Positions 16,029-25,692 of a stretch of DNA of 64,000 bases are shown piece after piece (positions within the stretch are counted from its first letter, which is position 1; each line of letters begins with the position of its first letter). This stretch comes from JAZKJD01 sp040384585 (lineage in GTDB: Bacteria > Pseudomonadota > Gammaproteobacteria > Diplorickettsiales > Diplorickettsiaceae). A program made the translations under genes and the position numbers. The stretch is from contig JAZKJD010000011.1 of the NCBI GenBank assembly GCA_040384585.1, positions 62,001 through 126,000 of the forward strand. Reading direction: 5' to 3'. A model generated the notes under the pieces. The model had not been told where the DNA came from and ran no database searches. It was given only the letters and a program-made list of their open reading frames with translations.

Positions 16029-17096
16029 ATGAAAAGAAGATTCGACTCTCTTGCCTGTGTTGATCCACATTTTTTAGCGTGTGCTTCTCCTTATCGATCG
16101 GAGTTGAAGGATTATTCAGGGCCTCTTGTAGGCGATAAACTTTCGGTAATCGATCTAGAAGCTGGCAATAAAATAAGAGGGAAATTAAATCAGTTTTATT
16201 TAGTAAATCGGAATGAAATCAATGATCTAAAAGCTTATGAAAAAGAGATTTTTTTTCAAAAGATAATATGGTTCTTTCATTTTGAAGCGATACTAGAACA
16301 GGAATTTACTAATTTAAAACTAACTCAAATTCCAGTACGACTTGAAGATTTTGAAAAATTATTACGGACTCAAGTTTATAAAATAGCACAAATTAATTCA
16401 GAAAATTTCCTATTAAAAATTTTTGTTGATAAAACGATACATCATACGGTTCTTGAAAGTATATTGCGTAGCGATAAATCTCTCATTTTTTTGTCTCTTG
16501 ATGACGTTAAAATTATTAGATTTCGTTTACGAGAACTTAAATTTTCAAATGTTATTGATGATATAAAGGACTATGTCGTTAAGCTTCGAGCTGAGTTACG
16601 TGATAGAAAAATGTTAGATGAAGAGATTTCTGTTTTAGTACCCTTGGGAGAGTTTGCCTTTGAACTAGATCGTTTAAAAGAGCATTATTTGAAGCGTGAT
16701 AGCTTTTTTAGCGGCAAACAAATTTATTGGTTTTCACAGACTAAGCTTGTTGGGTTTGCGTTAGAAGAAAATACGAGATTTGTTCCTTTTTTGTTCCGGC
16801 TTATTAATTGTATGTTGGAGAAAACACCAACCTCTGAATTTCAATATGTTTTTTTAGAAGAGTTGAGCCAATATTTTAACAGTTTAAAAACAGATCGTAA
16901 GGGTAGGCATTATATAATAAAGCTAAAGATCTCTGAATTAATCAAAGACTTTTGTCTTAAGAGTAAAAAAAAGTTCTTTTCTGCTAGCAATGTTGAAACA
17001 GATGCTGGCTCCAGTGGTTTTTTTCAGCCTGTTGTTTTAGAAGCAGCAGAAAGTGAGCCTATTGCTAAGCGGCCCATGCAATCAGTTATGCCGTAA
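16029..17096 (+). CDS. Orphan protein, 355 residues
   Basis: I do not recognise this protein. It is rich in Lys, Phe, Leu and Glu, with no signal peptide or clear membrane segment. The body looks mostly alpha-helical (for example LRELKFSNVIDDIKDYVVKL). The last 30 residues are low in charge and probably unstructured, ending EAAESEPIAKRPMQSVMP. A single gene of this kind in a Legionellales-like genome could be a Dot/Icm effector, and the E-rich stretch near the C-terminus fits weakly, but this is a guess. The coding region is AT-rich and its stop lies only 3 bases before palindrome M2. The start is the first ATG after the AAAGAGGATGCAAGCGTA region. Confidence 0.7.
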   Translation: MKRRFDSLACVDPHFLACASPYRSELKDYSGPLVGDKLSVIDLEAGNKIRGKLNQFYLVNRNEINDLKAYEKEIFFQKIIWFFHFEAILEQEFTNLKLTQIPVRLEDFEKLLRTQVYKIAQINSENFLLKIFVDKTIHHTVLESILRSDKSLIFLSLDDVKIIRFRLRELKFSNVIDDIKDYVVKLRAELRDRKMLDEEISVLVPLGEFAFELDRLKEHYLKRDSFFSGKQIYWFSQTKLVGFALEENTRFVPFLFRLINCMLEKTPTSEFQYVFLEELSQYFNSLKTDRKGRHYIIKLKISELIKDFCLKSKKKFFSASNVETDAGSSGFFQPVVLEAAESEPIAKRPMQSVMP

Positions 17097-17099
17097 AGC

Positions 17100-17247
17100 T
17101 TAGGGTGTGTTGACAATTGCACGATGATGGCGAAAAAGCGTTGTTTTTCTGCGTTTCGTTACTCACATACGCTGTGTATGCTCCGTTACGATACTCAAAA
17201 AACTACTCTTTTTCGCGAATCCTAGCACAATTGTCAACACACCCTAA
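17100..17247. repeat. Family M long palindromic element, copy M2
   Basis: This 148-bp element has terminal inverted repeats beginning TTAGGGTGTGTTGACAATTG. The core resembles M1 and M3 (TTACTCACATAC, GTGTATGCTCCGTTACG), but the arm sequence is entirely different and still self-complementary. It encodes the C-terminus of the mupP/gph-type gene on the minus strand and follows the orphan gene on the plus strand. Confidence 0.88.
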
Positions 17248-17916
17248 CCAATCAATGATATCCAGGGGTGTCTGAACCATGGCGCTCGCTTTCCAGGAGG
17301 CAGCCTCTTTTTTGCTAGGTATATAGCCATATGAAGCGATTAGACTATGCATCCCTGCTGCGTTAGCCGCTTCAATATCTCGTTGAGAATCACCAATGTA
17401 GACACAGTTTTCTGGAGTGCGTTCAATACATTCACAAGCATAGAGTAAAGGTTTGGGGTGTGGCTTACTATATTCTAAGGTATCACCACCAATAACACAG
17501 TTTGTTTTTTTTAGTAAAGGAAAATGCTCAATCAGTTTCATGGTTAATGCAGTGGATTTATTAGTCACAATTCCCCATGATAAATGATTTTTTTGTAAAT
17601 ACTGAATAAGTTTACCTATTCCAGGAAATAATTGTGTTTGATCGCAAATATGCTGACTGTAATATTCAATGAATTGTTTTCGCAAGCTGGGAAATGCAGA
17701 ATTTTCGTCTGTGATATTAAATCCTAGTGTTAACAGTCCTGTAACACCTTCAGAAATGCTAGGGCGGATTTTTGTTAGTGGTAAAGGTTGAAAATGCTGA
17801 GCTAATAAAAGTGCATTTAGTGTCGCGGCTAAGTCGGGTGCTGTGTCTAATAGTGTTCCATCGAGATCGAATAGTACTGCAGTAATTTTTGGTTTAGATA
17901 AGATTAAAGGCAGCAT
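17203..17916 (-). CDS. HAD phosphatase of the MupP/Gph type
   Basis: This HAD-superfamily sugar phosphatase is commonly annotated as phosphoglycolate phosphatase (gph). Motif I is FDLDGTLLDT with the nucleophile Asp, motif II lies in WGIVTNKST, and motif III/IV is YIGDSQRDIEAA. The C-terminal pattern ASYGYIP with a following Trp, and the position 3 bases before ubiG in one operon, match Pseudomonas MupP (MurNAc-6-phosphate phosphatase in muropeptide recycling). I favour that role given ampG and mltD in the window, but glycolate phosphatase cannot be excluded. The last 14 residues (LGCVDNCARIREKE) and the stop are encoded by palindrome M2, so the native C-terminus was replaced or extended. Confidence 0.82.
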   Translation of the reverse strand: MLPLILSKPKITAVLFDLDGTLLDTAPDLAATLNALLLAQHFQPLPLTKIRPSISEGVTGLLTLGFNITDENSAFPSLRKQFIEYYSQHICDQTQLFPGIGKLIQYLQKNHLSWGIVTNKSTALTMKLIEHFPLLKKTNCVIGGDTLEYSKPHPKPLLYACECIERTPENCVYIGDSQRDIEAANAAGMHSLIASYGYIPSKKEAASWKASAMVQTPLDIIDWLGCVDNCARIREKE

Positions 17917-17919
17917 AAA

Positions 17920-18627
17920 CTAAACTTCTTTTTGCAAAGCGGCAATGTAATTAATCTGTACAGTATTTGTTAAGGTAACAGAGTAAGTGAATGGGTTATA
18001 GCGTATGCCTTGTAACTTTTGTAAGCTCAGATCGGCTCTGCGTGCGGCGGCGGCGAGCTCCGAAGGCCGAATAAATTTTTCGTACTGATGGGTTCCTTTT
18101 GGTAAAAGTTTCAACAAATATTCTGCGCCGATGATAGCGGTCAAATAGGCTGAAGGATTACGATTAATCGTAGAAAAAAATAACCAGCCGTTAGGTTTGA
18201 CAAGATCACTACAAGCCTTGATCAAAGAGCTGGGATCGGGAACGTGTTCGAGTAGTTCCATGCAGCAAGCGACGTCAAAGGTCTCGCTTTGCTTTTTGGC
18301 TAAGGTCTCTGCATCTTCGATAAGATAGCTTATGTTTAGCGCACTTTGATTTGCGTGTTGATTTGCAATCTTTATTAGAGCATCGCTTTTATCAATTCCC
18401 GTGACAAAGGCTCCTGTCTGGGCTAGTGCTTCGCTTAATAGTCCCCCTCCACAACCGATATCGATTACTTTCTGTTCCCTAAGCGTAGTCGCGTATTTTT
18501 TCATGAATGCTAAGCGTATCGGATTAATGTCATGTAAAGGCTTACATGGACCCGCTGTATCCCACCATGCTTCGGCCATAGTGGAGAATTTATCGATTTC
18601 TATCGGGTCATTATTAGAAACTGACAT
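17920..18627 (-). CDS. ubiG: Ubiquinone biosynthesis O-methyltransferase UbiG
   Basis: This SAM-dependent enzyme performs both O-methylations in ubiquinone synthesis. It has 235 residues (E. coli 240). The N-terminus has the UbiG-specific AEAWWDTAGPCKPLHDINP. The SAM-binding motif I is VIDIGCGGGLLSE, followed by the post-I acidic region TGIDKSD and CCMELLEHVPDP. The hydrophobic region after TINRNPSAYL is typical of UbiG membrane contact. The mupP-like gene follows after a 3-base gap, so the two form an operon. Confidence 0.96.
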   Translation of the reverse strand: MSVSNNDPIEIDKFSTMAEAWWDTAGPCKPLHDINPIRLAFMKKYATTLREQKVIDIGCGGGLLSEALAQTGAFVTGIDKSDALIKIANQHANQSALNISYLIEDAETLAKKQSETFDVACCMELLEHVPDPSSLIKACSDLVKPNGWLFFSTINRNPSAYLTAIIGAEYLLKLLPKGTHQYEKFIRPSELAAAARRADLSLQKLQGIRYNPFTYSVTLTNTVQINYIAALQKEV

Positions 18628-18857
18628 AAAAAAGGATTTCTTTCATTGGTTTTTCATTGAGAGCGTATTACAATAGTCTAGTCTACATTTACCCTCATAG
18701 TGTGTCTATTGGTCTCAACAGGAGTAAAAACTGGACTACGTGGAAAGTAGGATTTTGGCGGGCATCGTTTTCTTGCGTAAGTTCAGGAAGAGTTAGGGAG
18801 AACCTACCATAACTTGTATGGGGACGACCTGATTCTATATTTTTATTTTATTTTTGT

Positions 18858-21800
18858 ATGAACAATCTTACTGACCATAGCTATCAAGACATCCTGGAAA
18901 AAATTACAAGTATTGCTAAGCAAAAAATAGCCAAAGAACAAATTCCACCTTTTGCTGTTTTTATACAACAATACTACGCACATACCAATATAGAGGAACT
19001 CAAAAATCGTTCGATAGAAGATTTAGCGGCTTCTGTCGTATCCCATTGGAAGCTGGCTTATCAGCGTTTACCCGGTCAAACCAAGATTCATATTTTTAAT
19101 CCTAGCATTGAAAAAGATGCTTGGGAAAGCCATTACACAATACTACAATTAGTAACTGATGATAAGCCTTTCTTGGTGGATTCGATCCGTATGGAGATTA
19201 ATCGTCAGGGCTTTAATATCTTTTTTAACAATCACGTAGGAAATATCAAAGTACAGCGCAACCTGCAAGGGGAAATTATTCAAGTATTATCCCACGATAC
19301 TGACGCTGATTTGTCAGGTACTCAAATTGAAGCGTTAATTTATATGGAGATTGGTAAAACATCGGATCAGGAAGTTCTAGCAAAACTTGCTAGGAAGCTT
19401 GAGAAGGTATTAGATCAAGTCACCCTAGTGGTAAATGATTGGCCAGAGATGTGTACCAGGATGCAAGTTTGTTTACAGGAGTTAGAGAAAAATGCGCCTC
19501 CTTATGATCCGGAAGATGTCGCCGAGTCTAAGGATTTTCTACGTTGGTTGCTTAATAATCATTTTACCTTTTTAGGTTGTCGTGATTATGAATTAAGTAA
19601 TGACCACAAAGCATTACATATGATCAAATCATCGGGTTTGGGAGTGCTGCGAGATGAAAGTAAGAGTAAAGAAGAAAAACTGTTGACAGAATTACCGCCT
19701 GAAGCACGTCGCTTGGCTTTTTCACCGCAAGTGTTGGTTATTTCTAAAACCAATACCAAAGCAAGAATGCATCGTCCCGTTTATGCCGATTATATTGGCG
19801 TTAAACGTTTTGATGGCCAAGGGAAATTAATCGGTGAATGTCGTTTTATTGGTCTTTATACGTCTACGGTTTATCATAGCGACCCGCGACATATTCCTTT
19901 AATAAGGCGCAAGCTCCAATTGGTTTTAAAAAATTCCAATCTTCCCTTAAAAGGTCATGCGGGCAAAGAATTATTAGATATTTTATCTAGCTTGCCACGA
20001 GATGATTTATTTCAAGCGAGTGTTAATGAATTGACGAAATTGGCTTTAGGTATCTTGGATATTCAGGAACAACAAGCCGTTCGTTTATTTGTACGACAAG
20101 ACACTTATCGACGTTTCATTTCTTGTTTAGTTTATCTCCCTAAGGAAAAATTAAATACCGATTTACAGAAAGAAATGGAAAAAATTTTAGTTCGTGAATT
20201 TTCTGGAATAGAAATTGGTTTTTCTACCTTGTTTGGAGATTCTAATCTGGCTAGGATCCATTTTTTAATTCGTACTGATCCTAAAAAAGAGTTGACTTAT
20301 GATGTTAAAAGAATAGAAGCACAACTTATTGAAGTGGCCCGTTCTTGGAAAGAAGAGTTGCGACAGATTTTAATTGCTTATTATGGCGAAGAGCACGGTA
20401 ACTATTTAATTCGGAAGTATAGTTATGCTTTTCCTACCGGTTATAGAGATAGCTTTCCAGTAACAACCGCTGTTCATGATATCGAGCATATAGAAAGAAT
20501 TTCATTCGATCGTCCTTTAGAAATGAACTTTTATCATTCTAAAGATGGGACAGCAGTTCCTTTACGTTTTAAGTTATTTCAAGCGGGTAAACCTATCATT
20601 TTATCCGACGTGTTACCCGTGTTAGAAAATATGGGCCTGTGTGTTATGGATGAGTGGCCGCAAGAAATTACCTTAGATAATGGTAACCGCGTTTGGATTA
20701 ATGATTTTGGAGTGAAGCCGGTACAAATTGACGATGTTAATGTTTCCCAGGTCAAAGAAATTTTTCAGGAAGCTTTCCACAAAATATGGTTGGGTGAAGC
20801 TGAAAATGACGGATTTAATCGCTTAATATTGGCAGGCCAGCTAACGTGGCGAGAAATTTCTATCTTAAGGGCCTATACCAAATATCTACGACAAATTAGT
20901 GTGCCGTTTAGTCAAGCCTATATAGAAAGCGTGGTGTCACGCAACGCGGGTATTGCTAGAATCTTAGTTCAATTATTCAAATATTATTTTGATCCAAAGC
21001 GCCAAGGAGAAGCGGGAAGTATTATTGCGAGTTTAGAAAAAAGTTTACAAACCGCATTAGATGCCGTAGTGAGTTTGGACGAAGATCGTATTTTGCGTTA
21101 TTTATTTGAAGTGATTCAAGCAACCTTACGAACGAATTATTTTCAAAAAGACAGTCTTGGAAAATCGAAGAGTTGGCTTGCGTTTAAATTAAACCCTGCT
21201 CGAATTAGTGATCTTCCTTTACCACGTCCGCTGTATGAAATTTTTGTTTATTCGCCACGTGTTGAGGCAGTGCATTTACGGGCGGCGAAAGTAGCGCGGG
21301 GCGGTATTCGTTGGTCAGATAGGCGCGAGGATTTTCGTACAGAAGTATTAGGATTGATGAAGGCACAGCAAGTTAAAAATGCAGTGATTGTTCCTGCCGG
21401 AGCCAAAGGTGGATTTGTTTGCAAACGACTTCCAGAGGGAGGGGATCGTGAAGCCGTCATGAACGAAGTCATCGCCTGTTACCAAACCTTCATGCGAGGG
21501 TTATTAGACTTAACCGATAATTTGCAGAATGGGCTATTAATTCCTCCTCACGATGTGGTGCGTTACGATGATGAAGATCCCTATTTAGTGGTTGCTGCGG
21601 ATAAAGGGACGGCCAGTTTTTCTGATATTGCTAATGCCATTGCTGCTGAATATAACTTTTGGTTAGGCGATGCGTTTGCTTCAGGAGGTAGTGTCGGTTA
21701 TGACCATAAGAAGATGGGTATTACAGCACGCGGCGCCTGGGAATCTGTTGAACGTCACGGCAGAACCTTAGGCCTGAATCCCAATAAAGAGGATTTTACT

Positions 21801-23723
21801 GCCATTGGTATTGGTGACATGTCAGGGGATGTCTTTGGCAATGGCTTGTTGTTATCACAACATATCAAGCTGGTGGCGGCATTTAACCACAACCATATTT
21901 TTATTGATCCTACACCCGATCCGGAAAAGAGTTTTCTAGAACGCCAACGTTTATTTAATTTACCCCGTTCTACTTGGCAGGATTATACGCCAAGCTTAAT
22001 TTCACAGGGGGGGGGAGTTTTCAGTCGTTCGAAAAAGTCTATTTCTTTGTCTCCAGAAATAAAGAAATTATTAGATATTAATAGAGACTTTATCGCGCCG
22101 GATAATTTGATCCGCGCCATCTTAAAGGCCAACGTCGATTTATTATGGAATGGTGGCATTGGTACTTACGTCAAGGCAAGCAGTGAAAGAAATGCCGATG
22201 TAGGCGACCGTACCAATGATGGCTTACGTATTAACGGGAATGAATTGCGTTGTCGTATTGTTGCTGAAGGTGGAAATCTTGGCCTAACACAATTAGGGCG
22301 CGTCGAGTATGCGCAAAACGGTGGATTAATCTATACCGACTTTATTGATAACTCAGCGGGTGTTGATTGTTCCGATCATGAAGTCAATTGCAAAATTTTA
22401 TTAAATGCTGTTGTCGCTGCCGGTGATATGACCTTGGAGCAGCGTAATCAATTACTCATGGAGATGACTGATGAGATTGCTAAACTTGTTTTATATGATA
22501 ATTTTTGCCAAACACGCACCATTAGTTTAGCGGCGGCGCATGCGCAACAAGAATTAGAGTTGCACCGCCGTTATATTGAAGAACTGGTACGTGATGGTAA
22601 ATTAGATAGGGAATTAGAGTTTTTACCTGATGAAAAGGGATTAATAGAACGTAAGGCCTTAGGTAAAGGCTTAACAAGTCCTGAAATTGCGGTTTTACTT
22701 GCCTACACCAAAATGTGGGTTAAGGCTGAGCTATTAGAGATGCATAGCTTAGAAGAAGACTATTTAACCGGAATACTCGAATCTGCTTTCCCCAGGCCCT
22801 TGCGTGGCCGTTTTGCAAAATTTATGCAGCACCATAGTTTACGACGCGAGATCATTGCGACTAAGATTAGTAATGCAATGATCAATGATATGGGTATTAC
22901 CTTTGTATTTCGTTTAAAAGCGGAAATTGGCGCTGATATTGCTTCCATTGCACGTGCTTATGCGATTGCGCATCAAGTATTTGGTTTTTCAGAACTGGTT
23001 AGTCTTGCCGAGCACTTAGATGACAGCGTAGCGTCTGAAACCCGTTATGCAATTATGCGTCAAATCAACCGATTAATCCGGCGTGCAACGCGTTGGTTTA
23101 TTTATAATTATAAAGATCAGCTTGCTGATATCTTGGGCATGGTTGGTCGCTTTAGCACAGCAGTGACTTCGTTAAACGAAAAATTACCTCAATTATTGGT
23201 GGGTGAAGACAAAGAACAGTGGGAAAGAAATTGGCAAGGGCTTCAGGATTCAGGTATTCCTGAGGCGGTGGCCAAGCGTATCGCTAGCATTGATCATGAA
23301 TTCGCCTTATTGGATATTATCGAAGCGACACAAAAAAATAGTTTGCCTTTAGTCGATGTAGCTGAACTTTATTTTATGCTAAATGATAGATTTGAGTTTA
23401 CATGGCTACGATCACAAATTATGAAACAAACGATTGAAACCTTATGGGATACCCTGGGCCGAGTCGTTTTATTAGATGATCTCGATATTCAACAACGTCG
23501 GTTAACCGTTATTATTTTACAATGCGTTGTTGATGAGCAAGGAGATAATAAGACCTGTTTAGAACAATGGGAAAATGATAATCCTCTATTCATAAAACGT
23601 TGGAAGACCTTTTTAGCGGATCTACGTAGTACTAGTGAGTTAAAACTGATGATGTTTTCTGTTGTTGTGCGTGAATTAGTGAGTATGGTAGAGGCCTCTA
23701 GTCATCCTGTTGCAAGTAAATAA
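18858..23723 (+). CDS. gdhB: NAD-specific glutamate dehydrogenase, large (GDH-180 type)
   Basis: This oxidises glutamate to 2-oxoglutarate and ammonia with NAD, feeding amino acid carbon into the TCA cycle, which is important where amino acids are the main fuel. At 1621 residues it matches the 180-kDa class. The N-terminal third holds the ACT-like regulatory parts. The catalytic region contains ARGGIRWSDRREDFRTEVLGL, then VPAGAKGGF with the conserved Lys, GIGDMSGDVFGNG, and the Rossmann part around WNGGIGTYVKAS. The C-terminal helical domain is complete. The ATG at 18858 has no strong ribosome site before it. It is monocistronic as far as can be seen. Confidence 0.96.
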   Translation: MNNLTDHSYQDILEKITSIAKQKIAKEQIPPFAVFIQQYYAHTNIEELKNRSIEDLAASVVSHWKLAYQRLPGQTKIHIFNPSIEKDAWESHYTILQLVTDDKPFLVDSIRMEINRQGFNIFFNNHVGNIKVQRNLQGEIIQVLSHDTDADLSGTQIEALIYMEIGKTSDQEVLAKLARKLEKVLDQVTLVVNDWPEMCTRMQVCLQELEKNAPPYDPEDVAESKDFLRWLLNNHFTFLGCRDYELSNDHKALHMIKSSGLGVLRDESKSKEEKLLTELPPEARRLAFSPQVLVISKTNTKARMHRPVYADYIGVKRFDGQGKLIGECRFIGLYTSTVYHSDPRHIPLIRRKLQLVLKNSNLPLKGHAGKELLDILSSLPRDDLFQASVNELTKLALGILDIQEQQAVRLFVRQDTYRRFISCLVYLPKEKLNTDLQKEMEKILVREFSGIEIGFSTLFGDSNLARIHFLIRTDPKKELTYDVKRIEAQLIEVARSWKEELRQILIAYYGEEHGNYLIRKYSYAFPTGYRDSFPVTTAVHDIEHIERISFDRPLEMNFYHSKDGTAVPLRFKLFQAGKPIILSDVLPVLENMGLCVMDEWPQEITLDNGNRVWINDFGVKPVQIDDVNVSQVKEIFQEAFHKIWLGEAENDGFNRLILAGQLTWREISILRAYTKYLRQISVPFSQAYIESVVSRNAGIARILVQLFKYYFDPKRQGEAGSIIASLEKSLQTALDAVVSLDEDRILRYLFEVIQATLRTNYFQKDSLGKSKSWLAFKLNPARISDLPLPRPLYEIFVYSPRVEAVHLRAAKVARGGIRWSDRREDFRTEVLGLMKAQQVKNAVIVPAGAKGGFVCKRLPEGGDREAVMNEVIACYQTFMRGLLDLTDNLQNGLLIPPHDVVRYDDEDPYLVVAADKGTASFSDIANAIAAEYNFWLGDAFASGGSVGYDHKKMGITARGAWESVERHGRTLGLNPNKEDFTAIGIGDMSGDVFGNGLLLSQHIKLVAAFNHNHIFIDPTPDPEKSFLERQRLFNLPRSTWQDYTPSLISQGGGVFSRSKKSISLSPEIKKLLDINRDFIAPDNLIRAILKANVDLLWNGGIGTYVKASSERNADVGDRTNDGLRINGNELRCRIVAEGGNLGLTQLGRVEYAQNGGLIYTDFIDNSAGVDCSDHEVNCKILLNAVVAAGDMTLEQRNQLLMEMTDEIAKLVLYDNFCQTRTISLAAAHAQQELELHRRYIEELVRDGKLDRELEFLPDEKGLIERKALGKGLTSPEIAVLLAYTKMWVKAELLEMHSLEEDYLTGILESAFPRPLRGRFAKFMQHHSLRREIIATKISNAMINDMGITFVFRLKAEIGADIASIARAYAIAHQVFGFSELVSLAEHLDDSVASETRYAIMRQINRLIRRATRWFIYNYKDQLADILGMVGRFSTAVTSLNEKLPQLLVGEDKEQWERNWQGLQDSGIPEAVAKRIASIDHEFALLDIIEATQKNSLPLVDVAELYFMLNDRFEFTWLRSQIMKQTIETLWDTLGRVVLLDDLDIQQRRLTVIILQCVVDEQGDNKTCLEQWENDNPLFIKRWKTFLADLRSTSELKLMMFSVVVRELVSMVEASSHPVASK

Positions 23724-24118
23724 GATAAGTAACGATTTTTATTTTTTCAGATCATCCTACTGTTCCTCTTTGCGAGCGGTGGCGCGCGGCAATCTGGAAA
23801 TACTGCAAACTTGATGGCTACGTTCGTTATATTCGCTCGTCATGACGCTGATTTTTTATACTGTTTTTTCCCCTGTTTAATTCATTTTTTCTAAACGTGA
23901 GACTCCCGTTATTTTTTTATAAAAAATTTTGAAAAAACTACTATGGCTTAAGCTAATAGCTTAAAAAAATTTATTTTATTATGTTAGAATAAAAAATTAA
24001 TATTGCTAGTCAAGAATTAAAAACCAATAGTTAAGTTTTTGAGAAAATTTCTATTTTAAATAGAAATTAATAGAGCTAAATTTCACATATAATAAATATT
24101 AAGTATTAGGAATAAAAA
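23724..24118. other. Gene-free stretch with a REP-like segment
   Basis: Around 23767-23800 the sequence TTTGCGAGCGGTGGCGCGC followed by GGCAATCTGG looks like a dispersed repeat. Short elements of the form TTGCGAGC...GCAATC are common in intracellular bacteria. The rest is very AT-rich, with one weak hairpin (TTAAGCTA/TAGCTTAA near 23949). I see no gene or RNA. Confidence 0.5.
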
Positions 24119-25621
24119 ATGAAAATAGTGATATTGGGTGGTGGAGTAGGTGGAGTTATGACGGCGCTGCGGCTGGCAGAGAAGATTCCAACTATCGATA
24201 TAGTAATTCTTGAAAAGAAATCAGATCTATTATCTGCAACAAGTGACTGTACACCAGGGAGAATGGGCCTAGGATTTCATTATGTTGATTTAGAAACAGC
24301 CTCACATTATTTAGAACAAACTATTAAATTTGTAAGAGAGTTTAAAGATCGCTGTTCTGGTTTAATGGTTGGGGAGAATTTTGAATCAGATCATCCATTA
24401 AGAAACGGAAGATATTTTATTACTAAAGATACTTTATTTTCTAAAGAAAAAATATTAGAAGTCTATGAAAAATTAAAAGAAAGATACCGTTGTTTAGTTA
24501 ATGAGGATCCTGAAAATAAAGTTTTTGGCGATCCTGAGCATTTTTATCAAATTCTTCAAGAAGAAGAGTATAAAAATCAGGTAAATATGGAAAAGGTTGA
24601 TATCGGAATAGAGACTAGAGAGCATTTGCTTAATTGGCCCATTTTTAAAAAATTTTTGTTAGGACAATTAGAAAAACATTCTAATATAAAAATAATAACG
24701 GATTCTCCTGTAGAAAAAGTAGAGCGTCTTTATAGAACTGGTGGATATCTTATTTCCAGCAAGGAAGCTTATCAGGCAGATTTTCTTATCAATGCTACGT
24801 GGGAACATGTAGCCTATTTTAACTCTCAATTAGATTTTTTTCCTGCGTCTGGAGAAATACGGACGAATCGAGCTAAAGCGATGGTTACCTTTGAATTACC
24901 AACAGTAGCTCGATATTTCCCTTCTATGTTTTTTTGTATGGGGCCTTATTGCATGTTTTCAAATTTAGGAGAACGTGATGGTAAATACCTTGGGATGATA
25001 ACCTATGCTAAAGAGACTAATCGACTTAATGATACAGGTTTAATACCTTCTGAAGAGTATATGGCTTTAGTTAATAACAACTCTTCGCTAAGCCAAGAAA
25101 ATGAAGAATATAAAACAAAAATTATTTTGGGGGTGGAGAGATATATTCCAGGGATAGTTGAGAGTGGTAATTTGCGAGATCAGCAAATTAAATCAGCCGA
25201 GATAAAGTATGGTACCGTTCAAGTAGAGGGAGAAGTTGATATTCATGATCCTAATAGCAAGATGCACGAGAGAAGACATCCTGGTTTTGAACTCTTAGAG
25301 CCAGGATTTGTTTCTTTAGCATGTATGAAGCTGATGTATGGCTTGGAAAACGCCAATCTCGTTGTTAATGCTGCCGAACAGTATATTAAATTTATCATTC
25401 CTTTTTTCGCTAAGCTTACAGATAGTATAAACTCACTTCTTGCTGAAGAAAAAGAGCGCTCTAAATTGCTTATTGGGGTTTGTTTTTTTTACTTTAAGCG
25501 GGAGAGTCTTGAAATGGATGATAAATTTTCAGGCAATTCTCAGGTGTTTCTTGATACATGTGGAAAAAAGTTTGAATTGAATAAAGAAATAAAAGAAGTA
25601 AAGACTCGTTTTAAGCATTGA
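24119..25621 (+). CDS. FAD-dependent oxidoreductase, DAO-like
   Basis: The 500-residue protein begins with a dinucleotide-binding motif, VILGGGVGGVMTALRLAE, and the acidic end of strand 2 (VILEKKSD). Next come SATSDCTPGRMGLGFHY and a second FAD-contact region (FLINATWEHV, about residues 218-227). This layout fits the glycine oxidase / D-amino-acid oxidase superfamily. The substrate is unknown. There is no signal peptide, so it is cytoplasmic. The last 70 residues are Lys- and Glu-rich and look like an add-on. Base composition is more AT-rich than in flanking core genes, so acquisition is possible. The gene stands 72 bases before the histidine kinase gene and may be co-transcribed with it. Confidence 0.72.
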   Translation: MKIVILGGGVGGVMTALRLAEKIPTIDIVILEKKSDLLSATSDCTPGRMGLGFHYVDLETASHYLEQTIKFVREFKDRCSGLMVGENFESDHPLRNGRYFITKDTLFSKEKILEVYEKLKERYRCLVNEDPENKVFGDPEHFYQILQEEEYKNQVNMEKVDIGIETREHLLNWPIFKKFLLGQLEKHSNIKIITDSPVEKVERLYRTGGYLISSKEAYQADFLINATWEHVAYFNSQLDFFPASGEIRTNRAKAMVTFELPTVARYFPSMFFCMGPYCMFSNLGERDGKYLGMITYAKETNRLNDTGLIPSEEYMALVNNNSSLSQENEEYKTKIILGVERYIPGIVESGNLRDQQIKSAEIKYGTVQVEGEVDIHDPNSKMHERRHPGFELLEPGFVSLACMKLMYGLENANLVVNAAEQYIKFIIPFFAKLTDSINSLLAEEKERSKLLIGVCFFYFKRESLEMDDKFSGNSQVFLDTCGKKFELNKEIKEVKTRFKH

Positions 25622-25692
25622 AAAAAGTTTTATTTTTTAGAGACTTGTTTTGTATTTTAGAGTAATAAAAATTATTGACAGAGGAAAATCTA

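Noticed and set aside
15620..16070. Two overlapping minus-strand open frames of 95 and 110 codons
   Set aside because: They read through palindromic repeats B1 and C5, have no ribosome binding site, and one overlaps the start of the orphan gene on the other strand.
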